Part shown: piece after piece, positions 1 to 6,119 of the stretch
How the letters are laid out: each line of letters starts with the position of its first letter
How positions within the stretch are numbered: position 1 is the first letter of the stretch
Assembly (NCBI GenBank): GCA_014379885.1
Contig: JACMKW010000651.1
Location: 1 to 6,749 of the forward strand
Direction of reading: 5' to 3'
From: Rhizobacter sp.
GTDB lineage: Bacteria > Pseudomonadota > Gammaproteobacteria > Burkholderiales > Burkholderiaceae
Length of the DNA: 6,749 bases
Made by a program: the position numbers and the translations under genes
Notes under the pieces: generated by a model
Database searches by the model: none
What the model saw: the letters and a program-made list of their open reading frames with translations, nothing else
Told to the model about the DNA's origin: nothing

Positions 1-269
1 ACGCCATGGCGCCGCTGGTGGTGCAGCAGACCTACGTCTTCGCGCTGGCCGTGCTGGCGGAGGCCGTGCTGTCCTTCCTAGGCGTCGGGCCGCCACCGCC
101 GACGCCGACGCTCGGCGGCATCATCGCCGAGGGGCGCGACTACATTCAGGAAGCGCCGTGGATCTCGCTGGTGCCCGGCGTGGCGATCTGCATGACGGTG
201 CTGGGCCTGAACCTGATGGGCGACGGGCTGCGCGACGCGCTGGACCCGCGGATGAAAAGGTTGTCATGA
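1..269 (+). CDS. dppC: Dipeptide ABC transporter permease DppC, C-terminal part only (5' end outside window)
   Basis: This is the C-terminal end of an inner-membrane permease of the DppC/OppC type, which with a partner permease forms the channel for imported di- or oligopeptides. The reading frame is open to the left edge (first full codon at base 3), so the ATG at base 6 is internal and not the start. About 88 residues are visible. They hold two hydrophobic stretches, one ending in [11 protein letters not shown] and one around [18 protein letters not shown], and finish in the family's typical LRDALDPR tail. The loop between them carries [17 protein letters not shown], also characteristic of DppC. 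The EAA loop that contacts the ATPases would lie upstream of the window. The stop codon overlaps the dppD start (ATGA). The family is clear; the exact peptide preference cannot be read from this fragment. Confidence 0.92.
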   Translation, partial: AMAPLVVQQTYVFALAVLAEAVLSFLGVGPPPPTPTLGGIIAEGRDYIQEAPWISLVPGVAICMTVLGLNLMGDGLRDALDPRMKRLS

Positions 270-1237
270 GTCATCTGCTGGAGATTCGCAACCTCACGGT
301 CGAATTCGGTTCGACCGCACGGCCCTTCGCGGCGGTGCAGGGCGTCGACATCACACTCGACCGTGGCGAGCTGCTCGGTGTGGTGGGTGAATCGGGCTCG
401 GGCAAGAGCGTCAGCATGCTGGCGGTGATGGGCCTGATCGACGCACCCGGCCGCGTGACGGCCGATGTGCTGCGCTTCGATGGCCAAGACCTGCTCACCC
501 TGTCGCCACGCGCGCGCCGCAACATCGTGGGCCGCGACATGGCCATGATCTTCCAAGACCCGATGAGCAGCCTGAACCCCAGCTACACCGTGGGCTTCCA
601 GATCATCGAGACGCTGAAGGTGCACCAGAAGGGCAGCAACGCCGCCATGCGTGAGAAAGCACTTGAGCTGCTGAAGCTGGTAGAGATCCCCGACCCCGAG
701 ACGCGCCTCTCGGCCTACCCGCACCAGCTCTCGGGCGGCATGAGCCAGCGCGTGATGATTGCGATGGCGCTCGCCTGCGCGCCCAAGCTGTTGATTGCCG
801 ACGAGCCCACCACCGCGCTCGACGTGACCATCCAGGCCCAGGTGCTCGACCTGCTGGTGGCCTTGCAGCGCAAGCAGGACATGGCGCTCATCCTCATCAC
901 CCACGACTTGGCACTGTTGGCCGAACACGCCAAACGCATCGCGGTGATGTATGCGAGCGAGGTGGTGGAAGTGCAAACCGTGCCGGCGCTGTTCGAGCGG
1001 CCACACCACCCGTACACCGAAGCCTTGCTGGCCTCCATTCCCGAGCACAGCCGCGGCGCCAGGCGCCTGCCCACACTGGCCGGTGTGGTGCCCGGCATGC
1101 ACGAGCGGCCCACCGCGTGTTTGTTGTCGCCACGCTGCCCTTACGTGCAGGCCACGTGTCGCGTGACGCACCCCGACTTGCTACCGCAAGGTGATGGCGG
1201 TTATGCACGCTGCCTTTTTCCCTTGAATCAACCATGA
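266..1237 (+). CDS. dppD: Dipeptide ABC transporter ATP-binding protein DppD
   Basis: Cytoplasmic ATPase of 323 residues that should pair with DppF to drive peptide import. Visible motifs are Walker A GESGSGKS (41-48), Q-loop IFQDP (95-99), signature LSGGM (155-159), Walker B LLIADEP (175-181) and switch His213 in ITHDL. The family-specific C-terminal part follows, with HPYTEALL (248-255) and four cysteines (285, 291, 298, 316). These match the cysteines reported to hold an iron-sulfur cluster in the OppD/DppD group. The segment [13 protein letters not shown] and the LLSPRCPY region resemble E. coli DppD (recalled, 327 residues) more than OppD. The start at 266 is chosen because it overlaps the dppC stop as ATGA, follows AAAAGG by 5 bases, and gives the expected N-terminus; the frame stays open upstream to 158, but that extension reads through dppC. 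One oddity is YASEVVE (229-235), where relatives usually have YAGxVVE. Confidence 0.95.
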   Translation: MSHLLEIRNLTVEFGSTARPFAAVQGVDITLDRGELLGVVGESGSGKSVSMLAVMGLIDAPGRVTADVLRFDGQDLLTLSPRARRNIVGRDMAMIFQDPMSSLNPSYTVGFQIIETLKVHQKGSNAAMREKALELLKLVEIPDPETRLSAYPHQLSGGMSQRVMIAMALACAPKLLIADEPTTALDVTIQAQVLDLLVALQRKQDMALILITHDLALLAEHAKRIAVMYASEVVEVQTVPALFERPHHPYTEALLASIPEHSRGARRLPTLAGVVPGMHERPTACLLSPRCPYVQATCRVTHPDLLPQGDGGYARCLFPLNQP

Positions 1238-2205
1238 CCGTATTGCTCGAAGCGCGAGACCTGTCGCGGCACTACCGGGTGTCGCGCGGATTGTTCAAAG
1301 CACCGGCGACAGTGAAGGCGCTCAACGGCGTGAGCTTTTCTTTGGCAGCCGGGCAGACCTTGGCGGTGGTGGGTGAGTCGGGCTGCGGCAAGTCCACGCT
1401 GGCCCGCGCGCTCACGCTCATCGAAAAACCCACCGGCGGCAGCCTGAAGCTGGCTGGCACCGACGTGGCCACCGCCAGCCGCGCCGAGACCCGCGCTTTG
1501 CGTCCGCGGGTGCAGATGGTGTTTCAGAACCCCTACGCCTCGCTCAACCCGCGCAAGCGCATCGTGCAGATGCTCGATGAGCCCTTGCTGCTGAACACCA
1601 AGCTGTCGATGGCCGAGCGCCGTGAGCGCATCGCCGCCATGCTTGCACAAGTGGGCCTGCGGCCCGAACACGCGCAGCGCTACCCGCACATGTTCTCGGG
1701 CGGCCAGCGCCAGCGCATCGCGATTGCGCGCGCCATGATGTTGCAGCCCGGCCTGCTGGTGGCCGACGAGCCCACCTCGGCGCTCGACGTCTCCATCCAG
1801 GCGCAGATCCTGAATCTGTTCATGGACATTCAAGAGCGCACGCAGATCGCCTATGTGTTCATCTCGCACAACCTGAGCGTGGTCGAACACATTGCCGAGC
1901 GGGTGATGGTGATGTACCTGGGCCGCGTGGTCGAGTTTGCACCCAAGGCCACGCTGTTTGCCAGGCCGCTGCACCCCTACACACGCGCCTTGCTGTCGGC
2001 CACACCCAGCATCGACCCGGTGCGCCGGGCGAACAAGATCCGCGTCGTGGGTGAGCTGCCGTCGCCGCTCAACCTGCCTTCGGGTTGCGCCTTTCACAAG
2101 CGCTGCCCTTATGCCCAGCCGCGCTGCAGCGAAGAAGAGCCGCAGTTGCGCATGCTCGACGGGCGCGAGGTGGCCTGCCACTTCGCCGAATCCATTGCGT
2201 CCTGA
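1234..2205 (+). CDS. dppF: Dipeptide ABC transporter ATP-binding protein DppF
   Basis: Second ATPase of the importer, 323 residues, expected to form a heterodimer with DppD beneath the two permeases. Motifs are Walker A GESGCGKS (47-54), Q-loop VFQNP (96-100) followed by YASLNPR, signature FSGGQ (154-158), Walker B LLVADEP (174-180) and switch His212 in FISHNL. The residue after the switch His is Asn, where many ABC proteins have Asp; I believe this variant occurs in other DppF-like proteins. The C-terminal region has [20 protein letters not shown] and cysteines 285, 291, 298 and 315, again the arrangement of the OppF/DppF iron-sulfur type. YPHMFSGGQ and YVFISH match E. coli DppF as I recall it. 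The start codon overlaps the dppD stop (ATGA). No Shine-Dalgarno sequence is visible before it, so translation probably depends on coupling. It is the last gene of the transporter operon. Confidence 0.95.
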   Translation: MTVLLEARDLSRHYRVSRGLFKAPATVKALNGVSFSLAAGQTLAVVGESGCGKSTLARALTLIEKPTGGSLKLAGTDVATASRAETRALRPRVQMVFQNPYASLNPRKRIVQMLDEPLLLNTKLSMAERRERIAAMLAQVGLRPEHAQRYPHMFSGGQRQRIAIARAMMLQPGLLVADEPTSALDVSIQAQILNLFMDIQERTQIAYVFISHNLSVVEHIAERVMVMYLGRVVEFAPKATLFARPLHPYTRALLSATPSIDPVRRANKIRVVGELPSPLNLPSGCAFHKRCPYAQPRCSEEEPQLRMLDGREVACHFAESIAS

Positions 2206-2242
2206 GCAGACCAACCTCATCGACGCCAAGGCTTAACGACGG

Positions 2243-2257
2243 GCCGACAATCGGCGC
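2243..2257 (+). promoter_or_regulatory. Possible -10 element and small dyad directly before greB
   Basis: GACAAT (2246-2251) resembles a sigma-70 -10 hexamer and ends 6 bases before the greB ATG, which would place transcription start at or next to the A of the start codon. It sits inside a perfect 5-bp inverted repeat, GCCGA-CAA-TCGGC (2243-2255). No convincing -35 hexamer is seen at the right distance, and no Shine-Dalgarno sequence precedes the ATG. This fits a leaderless or very short-leader transcript, but the promoter call rests on one hexamer. Confidence 0.35.
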
Positions 2258-2818
2258 ATGAGCAAGGCTTTCACCAAAGAACCCAGTGGCGACGACGATG
2301 ACGACGATCTCGCCCTGCCCGAGCTGCCCGTCGGCGGCAAGAACTACCTCACGCCCGAGGGCTACAAGCGCTTGCGCGAAGAGCTGATGACGCTGCTCGA
2401 CGAGGAGCGGCCGAAGATCGTGGAAGTGGTGTCGTGGGCGGCCAAGAACGGCGACCGTTCGGAAAACGGCGACTACCTCTATGGCAAGAAGCGGCTGCGT
2501 GAGATCGACCGGCGCATCCGCTTCCTCACCAAACGGCTTGATATTGCTGAAGTGGCTGACCCGTCTGTGCACCATGGCAGCGACCAGGTGTTTTTCGGCG
2601 CGACTGTCATCTACGAGAACTCACGCGGCGAAGAACGCACCATCACCATCAAGGGCATCGACGAGGTTGACAACCTGCAGGGTGAGGTGAGCTGGGTCTC
2701 ACCGATTGCGCGGTCGCTGTTGAAATTGCGCGTTGGAGACGAGGTGTCGCTGATGACGCCGGGTGGGGCGGAGACGCTGGAGGTGGTGGAGGTGAGCTAC
2801 CCCGCGCCAGGCCACTGA
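2258..2818 (+). CDS. greB: Transcript cleavage/elongation factor GreB
   Basis: GreB rescues backtracked RNA polymerase: its coiled coil enters the secondary channel and its acidic tip helps the active site cleave the extruded RNA 3' end. The 186-residue product has the GreA/GreB N-terminal coiled coil (about 28-101) with the tip motif GDRSENGDY. Asp66 and Glu69 are the expected catalytic-tip acids. A C-terminal FKBP-like domain follows (about 108-182). The stretch YLYGKKRLREIDRRIRFL (73-90) marks GreB rather than GreA. It is longer than E. coli GreB (about 158 residues) because of an extra N-terminus with six aspartates (12-17). The more usual tip is SENADY; here Ala is Gly71. The start at 2258 is the only ATG giving a complete domain. 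It lies 52 bases after dppF on the same strand and probably has its own promoter. Confidence 0.95.
   Translation: MSKAFTKEPSGDDDDDDLALPELPVGGKNYLTPEGYKRLREELMTLLDEERPKIVEVVSWAAKNGDRSENGDYLYGKKRLREIDRRIRFLTKRLDIAEVADPSVHHGSDQVFFGATVIYENSRGEERTITIKGIDEVDNLQGEVSWVSPIARSLLKLRVGDEVSLMTPGGAETLEVVEVSYPAPGH
2291..2308 (+). repeat. Perfect tandem 9-mer in greB coding Asp6
   Basis: GACGACGAT occurs twice in a row without a mismatch and encodes Asp12-Asp17 of GreB. A duplication of this kind keeps frame and could vary in copy number between strains. Confidence 0.85.
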
Positions 2819-2824
2819 GTGCTT

Positions 2825-2846
2825 GCGGGCATCGCGCTCAGCCCGC
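2825..2846. terminator. Possible hairpin between convergent greB and spoT
   Basis: The 33 bases between the greB stop and the spoT stop contain a 6-bp GC-only inverted repeat, GCGGGC (2825-2830) and GCCCGC (2841-2846), with a 10-base loop. There is no T-run on either side, so it is a weak candidate for an intrinsic terminator. It may instead act as a 3'-end block used from both directions, or have no role. Confidence 0.3.
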
Positions 2847-2851
2847 GCCCC

Positions 2852-5137
2852 TCAAGGCTTGACGCGAACCACCCGCAAGACCGCCGCAGCACGACGCAGC
2901 GTTCGCATCACGTCGGCCAGGTGCAGCCGGTCGCGCACGCTGATCAGCAACCGCAGCTCGGTGGTTTCAGCGGCCGGCTCGTCATCCATGTCGATGTGGG
3001 TGATGTCGGCTTCGGCACTGCTCACGGCTGAAGCCACCTGGGCCAGCACGCCCTTGCCGTTTTTCAGCAGCAGCGTCACGCCGGTTTCGAAGGGGCGTGT
3101 CGGTTCTTCGGCCCAGTCGACAGTGATCCAGCGCTCGTTGTCGCGTTCGTACAGGCGTTTGCCTACGCTGCATTCAGCGGTGTGCGCCAGCAGGCCCTCG
3201 CCGCGTCCGAGATAGCCCACGATGTCATCGCCCGGGATGGGGCGGCAGCAGGTGGCCATTTGTACCGAGGCGCCCTCGGTGCCGTCGATCACCACCAGGC
3301 CTTGTGTGGGTGTGGCGTCGTCTTCGGCGGCGTAGCGGCCCATGGTCAGTGTGAGCGCGTCGGGTTTGGCGCCGCGCTCCAGCATCAGCTGCGCGAGGCG
3401 CTTGGCCACGATGATGGCGATCTTGCGGCCGAGGCCAATGTCGGTGAGCAAGTCGGCGCGGGTGCGGTTGCCGCTCCACTTGGTGAGCGCCTGCCACAGG
3501 GCCACGGCGGGTGCGTCGGTCGGGTCGCTCGGCGGAATCGTCAAGCCCTCGCCCCGCAATGCCTGGGCCAGCAGTTTCTCGCCGAGCTGCTGCGACTCTT
3601 CTTGCTCCATGTTCTTGAGGTAGTGGCGGATCTTCGAGCGCGCGCGGCCGGTGCGCACGAAGTTGAGCCAGCCCGGGTTGGGGCGGGCGCCAGGTGCGGT
3701 CACCACTTCCACCACATCACCGCTGCGCAGTTCGGTGCGCAAGGCCACCGGGTCGCCATTGACCTTGGCCGCCACACAGTGGTCGCCCACGTCGGAGTGG
3801 ATGGCGTAGGCGAAGTCGACCGGCGTGGCACCGCGCGGCAGCGCCATGATCTTCGACTTGGGGGTGAACACGTAGACCGCATCGGGGAAGAGGTCGATCT
3901 TCACGTGCTCAAGGAACTCGCTCGCGTCGTGCGTCTCGTCCTGGATGTCCACCAGCGACTGCAACCAAAGCGCACCCAGGCGTTGAGCATCCTGTGGCTG
4001 GCCCTTGCCTCCAATCTTGTACATCCAGTGCGCCGCAATGCCTTTTTCAGCCACCGCATGCATGGGCTCGGTGCGAATCTGGAACTCCACCGCCGTGCCC
4101 AGCGGGCTCACGAGCGTGGTGTGCAGAGACTGGTAGCCGTTGGCCTTCGGGATGGCGATGTAGTCCTTGAATCGCCCGGGCAGTGGCTTGTAGAGCTGGT
4201 GCAACACGCCCATGGCCAGGTAACACTCGGGCAAGGTGTTCACGACGATGCGAAAACCGAAGATGTCGTTCACCTGGGCAAAGCTCAAGTGCTTCTCGCG
4301 CATCTTGGCGTAGATCGAATACAGCGTTTTCTCGCGGCCGAAGACCTGCACTTTTTGCTTGGTGTCGCCAAACGCCTTTTCCACTTCGCGCTGGATGCGG
4401 TCGACGATGTCGCGCCTATAGCCTCGGGCGCGCAGCACGGCCTTTGACAAGGCCGCATGCCGCCAGTGTTTGAGGTGCTGGAACGATAGCTCCTGCAACT
4501 CGCGATAAGTCTGATTCAGGCCCAGGCGGTGGGCGATGGGGGCGTAGATGTCGAGCGTTTCGCGCGCGATGCGAATGCGCTTGGCAGCGACCACGGCGTC
4601 CATGGTGCGCATGTTGTGCAGGCGGTCGGCCAGCTTGATGAGGATCACGCGCACGTCGCGCGCCATCGCCAGGAGCATCTTGCGGAACGATTCAGCCTGC
4701 GATTCTTCCTTGGTCGAGAACTGCAACTTGTCGAGCTTGGTGAGGCCGTCGACCAGGTCGGCGGTGGCGGCGCCAAAGCGCTCGATCAGCTCGACCTTGG
4801 TGACGCCGCAGTCTTCCATCGCGTCGTGCATCAGCGCGGCCATGATGGCTTGCGCGTCGAGCTTCCAGTCGGCGCACAGGCCGGCCACTGCGATGGGGTG
4901 GGTGATGTAAGGCTCGCCGCTGGCGCGGAACTGACCAAGGTGGGCCTCGTCGGCAAAGCGATACGCCTCACGCACACGCTTGATGTCGGAGGCGTCGAGG
5001 TAGTCGAGCTTCTTGGTCAGAGTGGCGAACGAGGCTGCAGCGGCGTCGCTGGTGGCGGCCGGCACCGCAGGCTCTCGAACGCGCCGGCCCACGCCGCTTG
5101 CAGCGTCGCGTATCCAGGTGGTGATGGGGCCGGCCAT
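2852..5137 (-). CDS. spoT: Bifunctional (p)ppGpp synthetase/hydrolase SpoT (RSH family)
   Basis: Cytoplasmic stringent-response enzyme of 761 residues that makes (p)ppGpp from GTP or GDP plus ATP and hydrolyses it back. The HD hydrolase domain (about 46-200) is intact: His80, His104-Asp105, Glu108-Asp109 and Asp171/Asn175 in LADRLHNMR. The synthetase domain (about 260-375) keeps Asp291 in DIFGFR, Tyr335 in GYQSLHT and Glu351 in EFQIRT. It carries RFKD (322-325), the RxKD motif of bifunctional enzymes, not the ExDD of RelA. A TGS domain (about 412-475), a helical region, a conserved-cysteine module with Cys630-Cys631 and HTAEC (652-656), and a C-terminal ACT domain (about 683-758) follow. The N-terminus is about 27 residues longer than E. 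coli SpoT and Ala-rich at 21-39. No Shine-Dalgarno sequence precedes the ATG. A terminator separates it from rpoZ. Confidence 0.96.
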   Translation of the reverse strand: MAGPITTWIRDAASGVGRRVREPAVPAATSDAAAASFATLTKKLDYLDASDIKRVREAYRFADEAHLGQFRASGEPYITHPIAVAGLCADWKLDAQAIMAALMHDAMEDCGVTKVELIERFGAATADLVDGLTKLDKLQFSTKEESQAESFRKMLLAMARDVRVILIKLADRLHNMRTMDAVVAAKRIRIARETLDIYAPIAHRLGLNQTYRELQELSFQHLKHWRHAALSKAVLRARGYRRDIVDRIQREVEKAFGDTKQKVQVFGREKTLYSIYAKMREKHLSFAQVNDIFGFRIVVNTLPECYLAMGVLHQLYKPLPGRFKDYIAIPKANGYQSLHTTLVSPLGTAVEFQIRTEPMHAVAEKGIAAHWMYKIGGKGQPQDAQRLGALWLQSLVDIQDETHDASEFLEHVKIDLFPDAVYVFTPKSKIMALPRGATPVDFAYAIHSDVGDHCVAAKVNGDPVALRTELRSGDVVEVVTAPGARPNPGWLNFVRTGRARSKIRHYLKNMEQEESQQLGEKLLAQALRGEGLTIPPSDPTDAPAVALWQALTKWSGNRTRADLLTDIGLGRKIAIIVAKRLAQLMLERGAKPDALTLTMGRYAAEDDATPTQGLVVIDGTEGASVQMATCCRPIPGDDIVGYLGRGEGLLAHTAECSVGKRLYERDNERWITVDWAEEPTRPFETGVTLLLKNGKGVLAQVASAVSSAEADITHIDMDDEPAAETTELRLLISVRDRLHLADVMRTLRRAAAVLRVVRVKP

Positions 5138-5143
5138 GCCCCG

Positions 5144-5151
5144 AATTTATC
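5144..5151 (-). promoter_or_regulatory. Possible -10 region directly before spoT
   Basis: On the minus strand GCGATAAATTCGGGGCATG runs into the spoT start. ATAAAT or GATAAA resembles a -10 hexamer and ends 7 to 8 bases before the ATG, so transcription could begin at or within a base or two of the start codon. No good -35 hexamer is visible. The AT-rich patch stands out from the GC-rich surroundings. The terminator upstream makes a promoter here necessary in principle. Confidence 0.35.
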
Positions 5152-5169
5152 GCGGATCGGAAGATGCCT

Positions 5170-5188
5170 CTTTTGGAAGCACCAAAAG
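5170..5188. promoter_or_regulatory. Perfect 7-bp dyad upstream of spoT (possible operator or second hairpin)
   Basis: CTTTTGG-AAGCA-CCAAAAG on the plus strand is a perfect inverted repeat with a 5-base centre. It lies 33-51 bases before the spoT ATG. If spoT transcription begins at its start codon, the dyad covers about -33 to -51, where an activator or repressor could bind. In RNA it could instead form a second hairpin right after the rpoZ terminator, sharing the terminator's T-rich tail. Confidence 0.45.
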
Positions 5189-5210
5189 CAAACGGCCCCG
5201 AAGGGCCGTT
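5181..5210 (-). terminator. Intrinsic terminator after rpoZ with UUCG tetraloop
   Basis: On the minus strand, AACGGCCC-TTCG-GGGCCGTT (plus coordinates 5191-5210) is a perfect 8-bp stem. The C(UUCG)G tetraloop is exceptionally stable. It is followed by TGCTTTTGGT, an interrupted T-rich tail. It lies 25 bases past the rpoZ stop and should end the gmk-rpoZ transcript before spoT. The tail is imperfect, so some readthrough is possible. Confidence 0.82.
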
Positions 5211-5235
5211 GTCGTCGGTAAATGTGAACCCGTTA

Positions 5236-5439
5236 TCAGAGCGGCACCTTGCGCAGCATCTCGATGCCGACTTCGCCAGCGGCGATTTCGCGCAGTGCAG
5301 TCACGCCGGGTTTGTTCTTGGTTTCGATCTTGGGAGCGTGGCCCTGGCTCAGCATGCGAGCGCGGTAGGTGGCTGCGAGCACCAGCTGGAAACGGTTCGG
5401 AATCTTGACGAGACAGTCTTCGACGGTGATGCGGGCCAT
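5236..5439 (-). CDS. rpoZ: DNA-directed RNA polymerase omega subunit
   Basis: Omega is the small RNA polymerase subunit that helps beta-prime fold and join the core enzyme. In E. coli its N-terminus together with beta-prime also forms ppGpp binding site 1. The 67-residue product begins [10 protein letters not shown] and contains [16 protein letters not shown] (13-28) and [13 protein letters not shown] (46-58), the conserved helices of the family. It lacks the long C-terminal tail of E. coli omega (91 residues), which I recall as normal for betaproteobacteria. The start is supported by GGAG 7 bases upstream (plus coordinates 5447-5450). It lies 47 bases after gmk and is followed by a strong terminator. 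Because MAR at the N-terminus is kept, ppGpp site 1 may be present in this organism; that is inferred from E. coli. Confidence 0.95.
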   Translation of the reverse strand: MARITVEDCLVKIPNRFQLVLAATYRARMLSQGHAPKIETKNKPGVTALREIAAGEVGIEMLRKVPL

Positions 5440-5450
5440 GGAGGTACTCC

Positions 5451-5495
5451 GGTGAGGGTCTAGCTGAGAGGCACTAGCTGAGGGGATTAACTGAG
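5451..5495 (-). repeat. Short direct repeats between gmk and rpoZ
   Basis: On the plus strand CTAGCTGAG occurs twice perfectly (5460-5468 and 5474-5482), 14 bases apart. Related cores flank them: GGTGAG at 5451-5456 and ACTGAG at 5490-5495. Core spacing is 12, 14 and 13 bases. The array covers the gmk 3' end and most of the region just upstream of the rpoZ ribosome binding site. Its function is unknown; it may be a small duplication, a binding site, or chance. Confidence 0.6.
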
Positions 5496-6119
5496 ATTCA
5501 GGGCCGCAAAGACAGCAGGTTTGCTTCTTCGCAGGGCAGCGTATTTGAGTCGCTGCGAATGAACGATCGCTTTCAGGTCGAAAAGCGCCGTTTCAAACAA
5601 GGCGTTGATTATAACGAAGTCGAAATACTGGGCCTGGGCCACCTCGATGCGCGCGTTGGCCAGGCGCTGGGCAATTGCGTCGGGCTGGTCTTCGCCGCGG
5701 CGCGTCAGGCGCTGGGCGAGTTCGTCCCAGCTGGGCGGCAAGATGAAGATCAGGATGGCGTTGGGAAACAGCCGCTTGATCTGCAGGGCGCCCTGGTAGT
5801 CGATCTCCAGCACCACGTCTTGCCCACCGCCGATAAGGTGTTCGACCTCGGCGCGCGAGGTGCCATACAGGTTGCCATGCACCTCGGCCCACTCGAAAAA
5901 GTCGCCGGCAGCGATCTTTTTGCGGAACTCCGGTTCATCGATGAAGAGGTATTCGCGGCCGTCTTGCTCCTGGCCGCGCGGATTGCGCGTGGTGTGCGAG
6001 ATCGACACCACCAGGCGCGAATCCATCTGCAGCAAGGCATTGACCAAGCTCGATTTGCCCGCCCCGCTGGGGGCGGCCACGACGAAGAGGTTGCCGGGGT
6101 AGTCCATCGCTTGGGCCAT
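5487..6119 (-). CDS. gmk: Guanylate kinase
   Basis: Gmk phosphorylates GMP to GDP with ATP, an essential step toward GTP, dGTP and the (p)ppGpp precursors. The 210-residue product has the P-loop APSGAGKSS (16-24). The GMP-binding region follows, with [17 protein letters not shown] and [16 protein letters not shown], then [13 protein letters not shown]. The lid TRRGED and the C-terminal [12 protein letters not shown] helix are also present. Length fits E. coli Gmk (207). The start at 6119 is chosen because its A is shared with the yicC stop (TAATG). A second ATG four codons on (MDYPGN) is also possible, and neither has a strong Shine-Dalgarno sequence. The yicC-gmk pairing is common in Proteobacteria. 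Some bacterial Gmk enzymes are inhibited by ppGpp, but I cannot tell from sequence whether this one is. Confidence 0.96.
   Translation of the reverse strand: MAQAMDYPGNLFVVAAPSGAGKSSLVNALLQMDSRLVVSISHTTRNPRGQEQDGREYLFIDEPEFRKKIAAGDFFEWAEVHGNLYGTSRAEVEHLIGGGQDVVLEIDYQGALQIKRLFPNAILIFILPPSWDELAQRLTRRGEDQPDAIAQRLANARIEVAQAQYFDFVIINALFETALFDLKAIVHSQRLKYAALRRSKPAVFAALNLS

Noticed and set aside
6..269. ATG at base 6 as the start of a small membrane protein
   Set aside because: The frame continues upstream to the window edge, and the sequence matches the internal part of DppC permeases, so this is an internal Met.
146..1171. Long minus-strand open frame opposite dppC/dppD
   Set aside because: The product is His/Arg/Gly/Ala-rich low-complexity antisense translation of a clear ATPase gene.
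1228..2229. Long minus-strand open frame opposite dppF
   Set aside because: Same compositional shadow; it covers dppF almost exactly and shows no family motif.
2206..2257. Terminator between dppF and greB
   Set aside because: The only inverted repeat is the 5-bp dyad directly before the greB ATG, with no T-run; it fits a promoter or operator better than a terminator.
3182..4447. Long plus-strand open frame (421 codons) opposite spoT
   Set aside because: The antisense frame encodes a His/Gly/Arg/Val-rich product with no recognisable domain, while the minus strand encodes a full RSH enzyme with all motifs. Long shadow frames are normal in high-GC DNA.
4529..5221. Plus-strand open frame opposite the spoT 5' end, running through the rpoZ terminator
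   Set aside because: It is antisense to the conserved HD domain and continues across a terminator; composition is that of a shadow frame.
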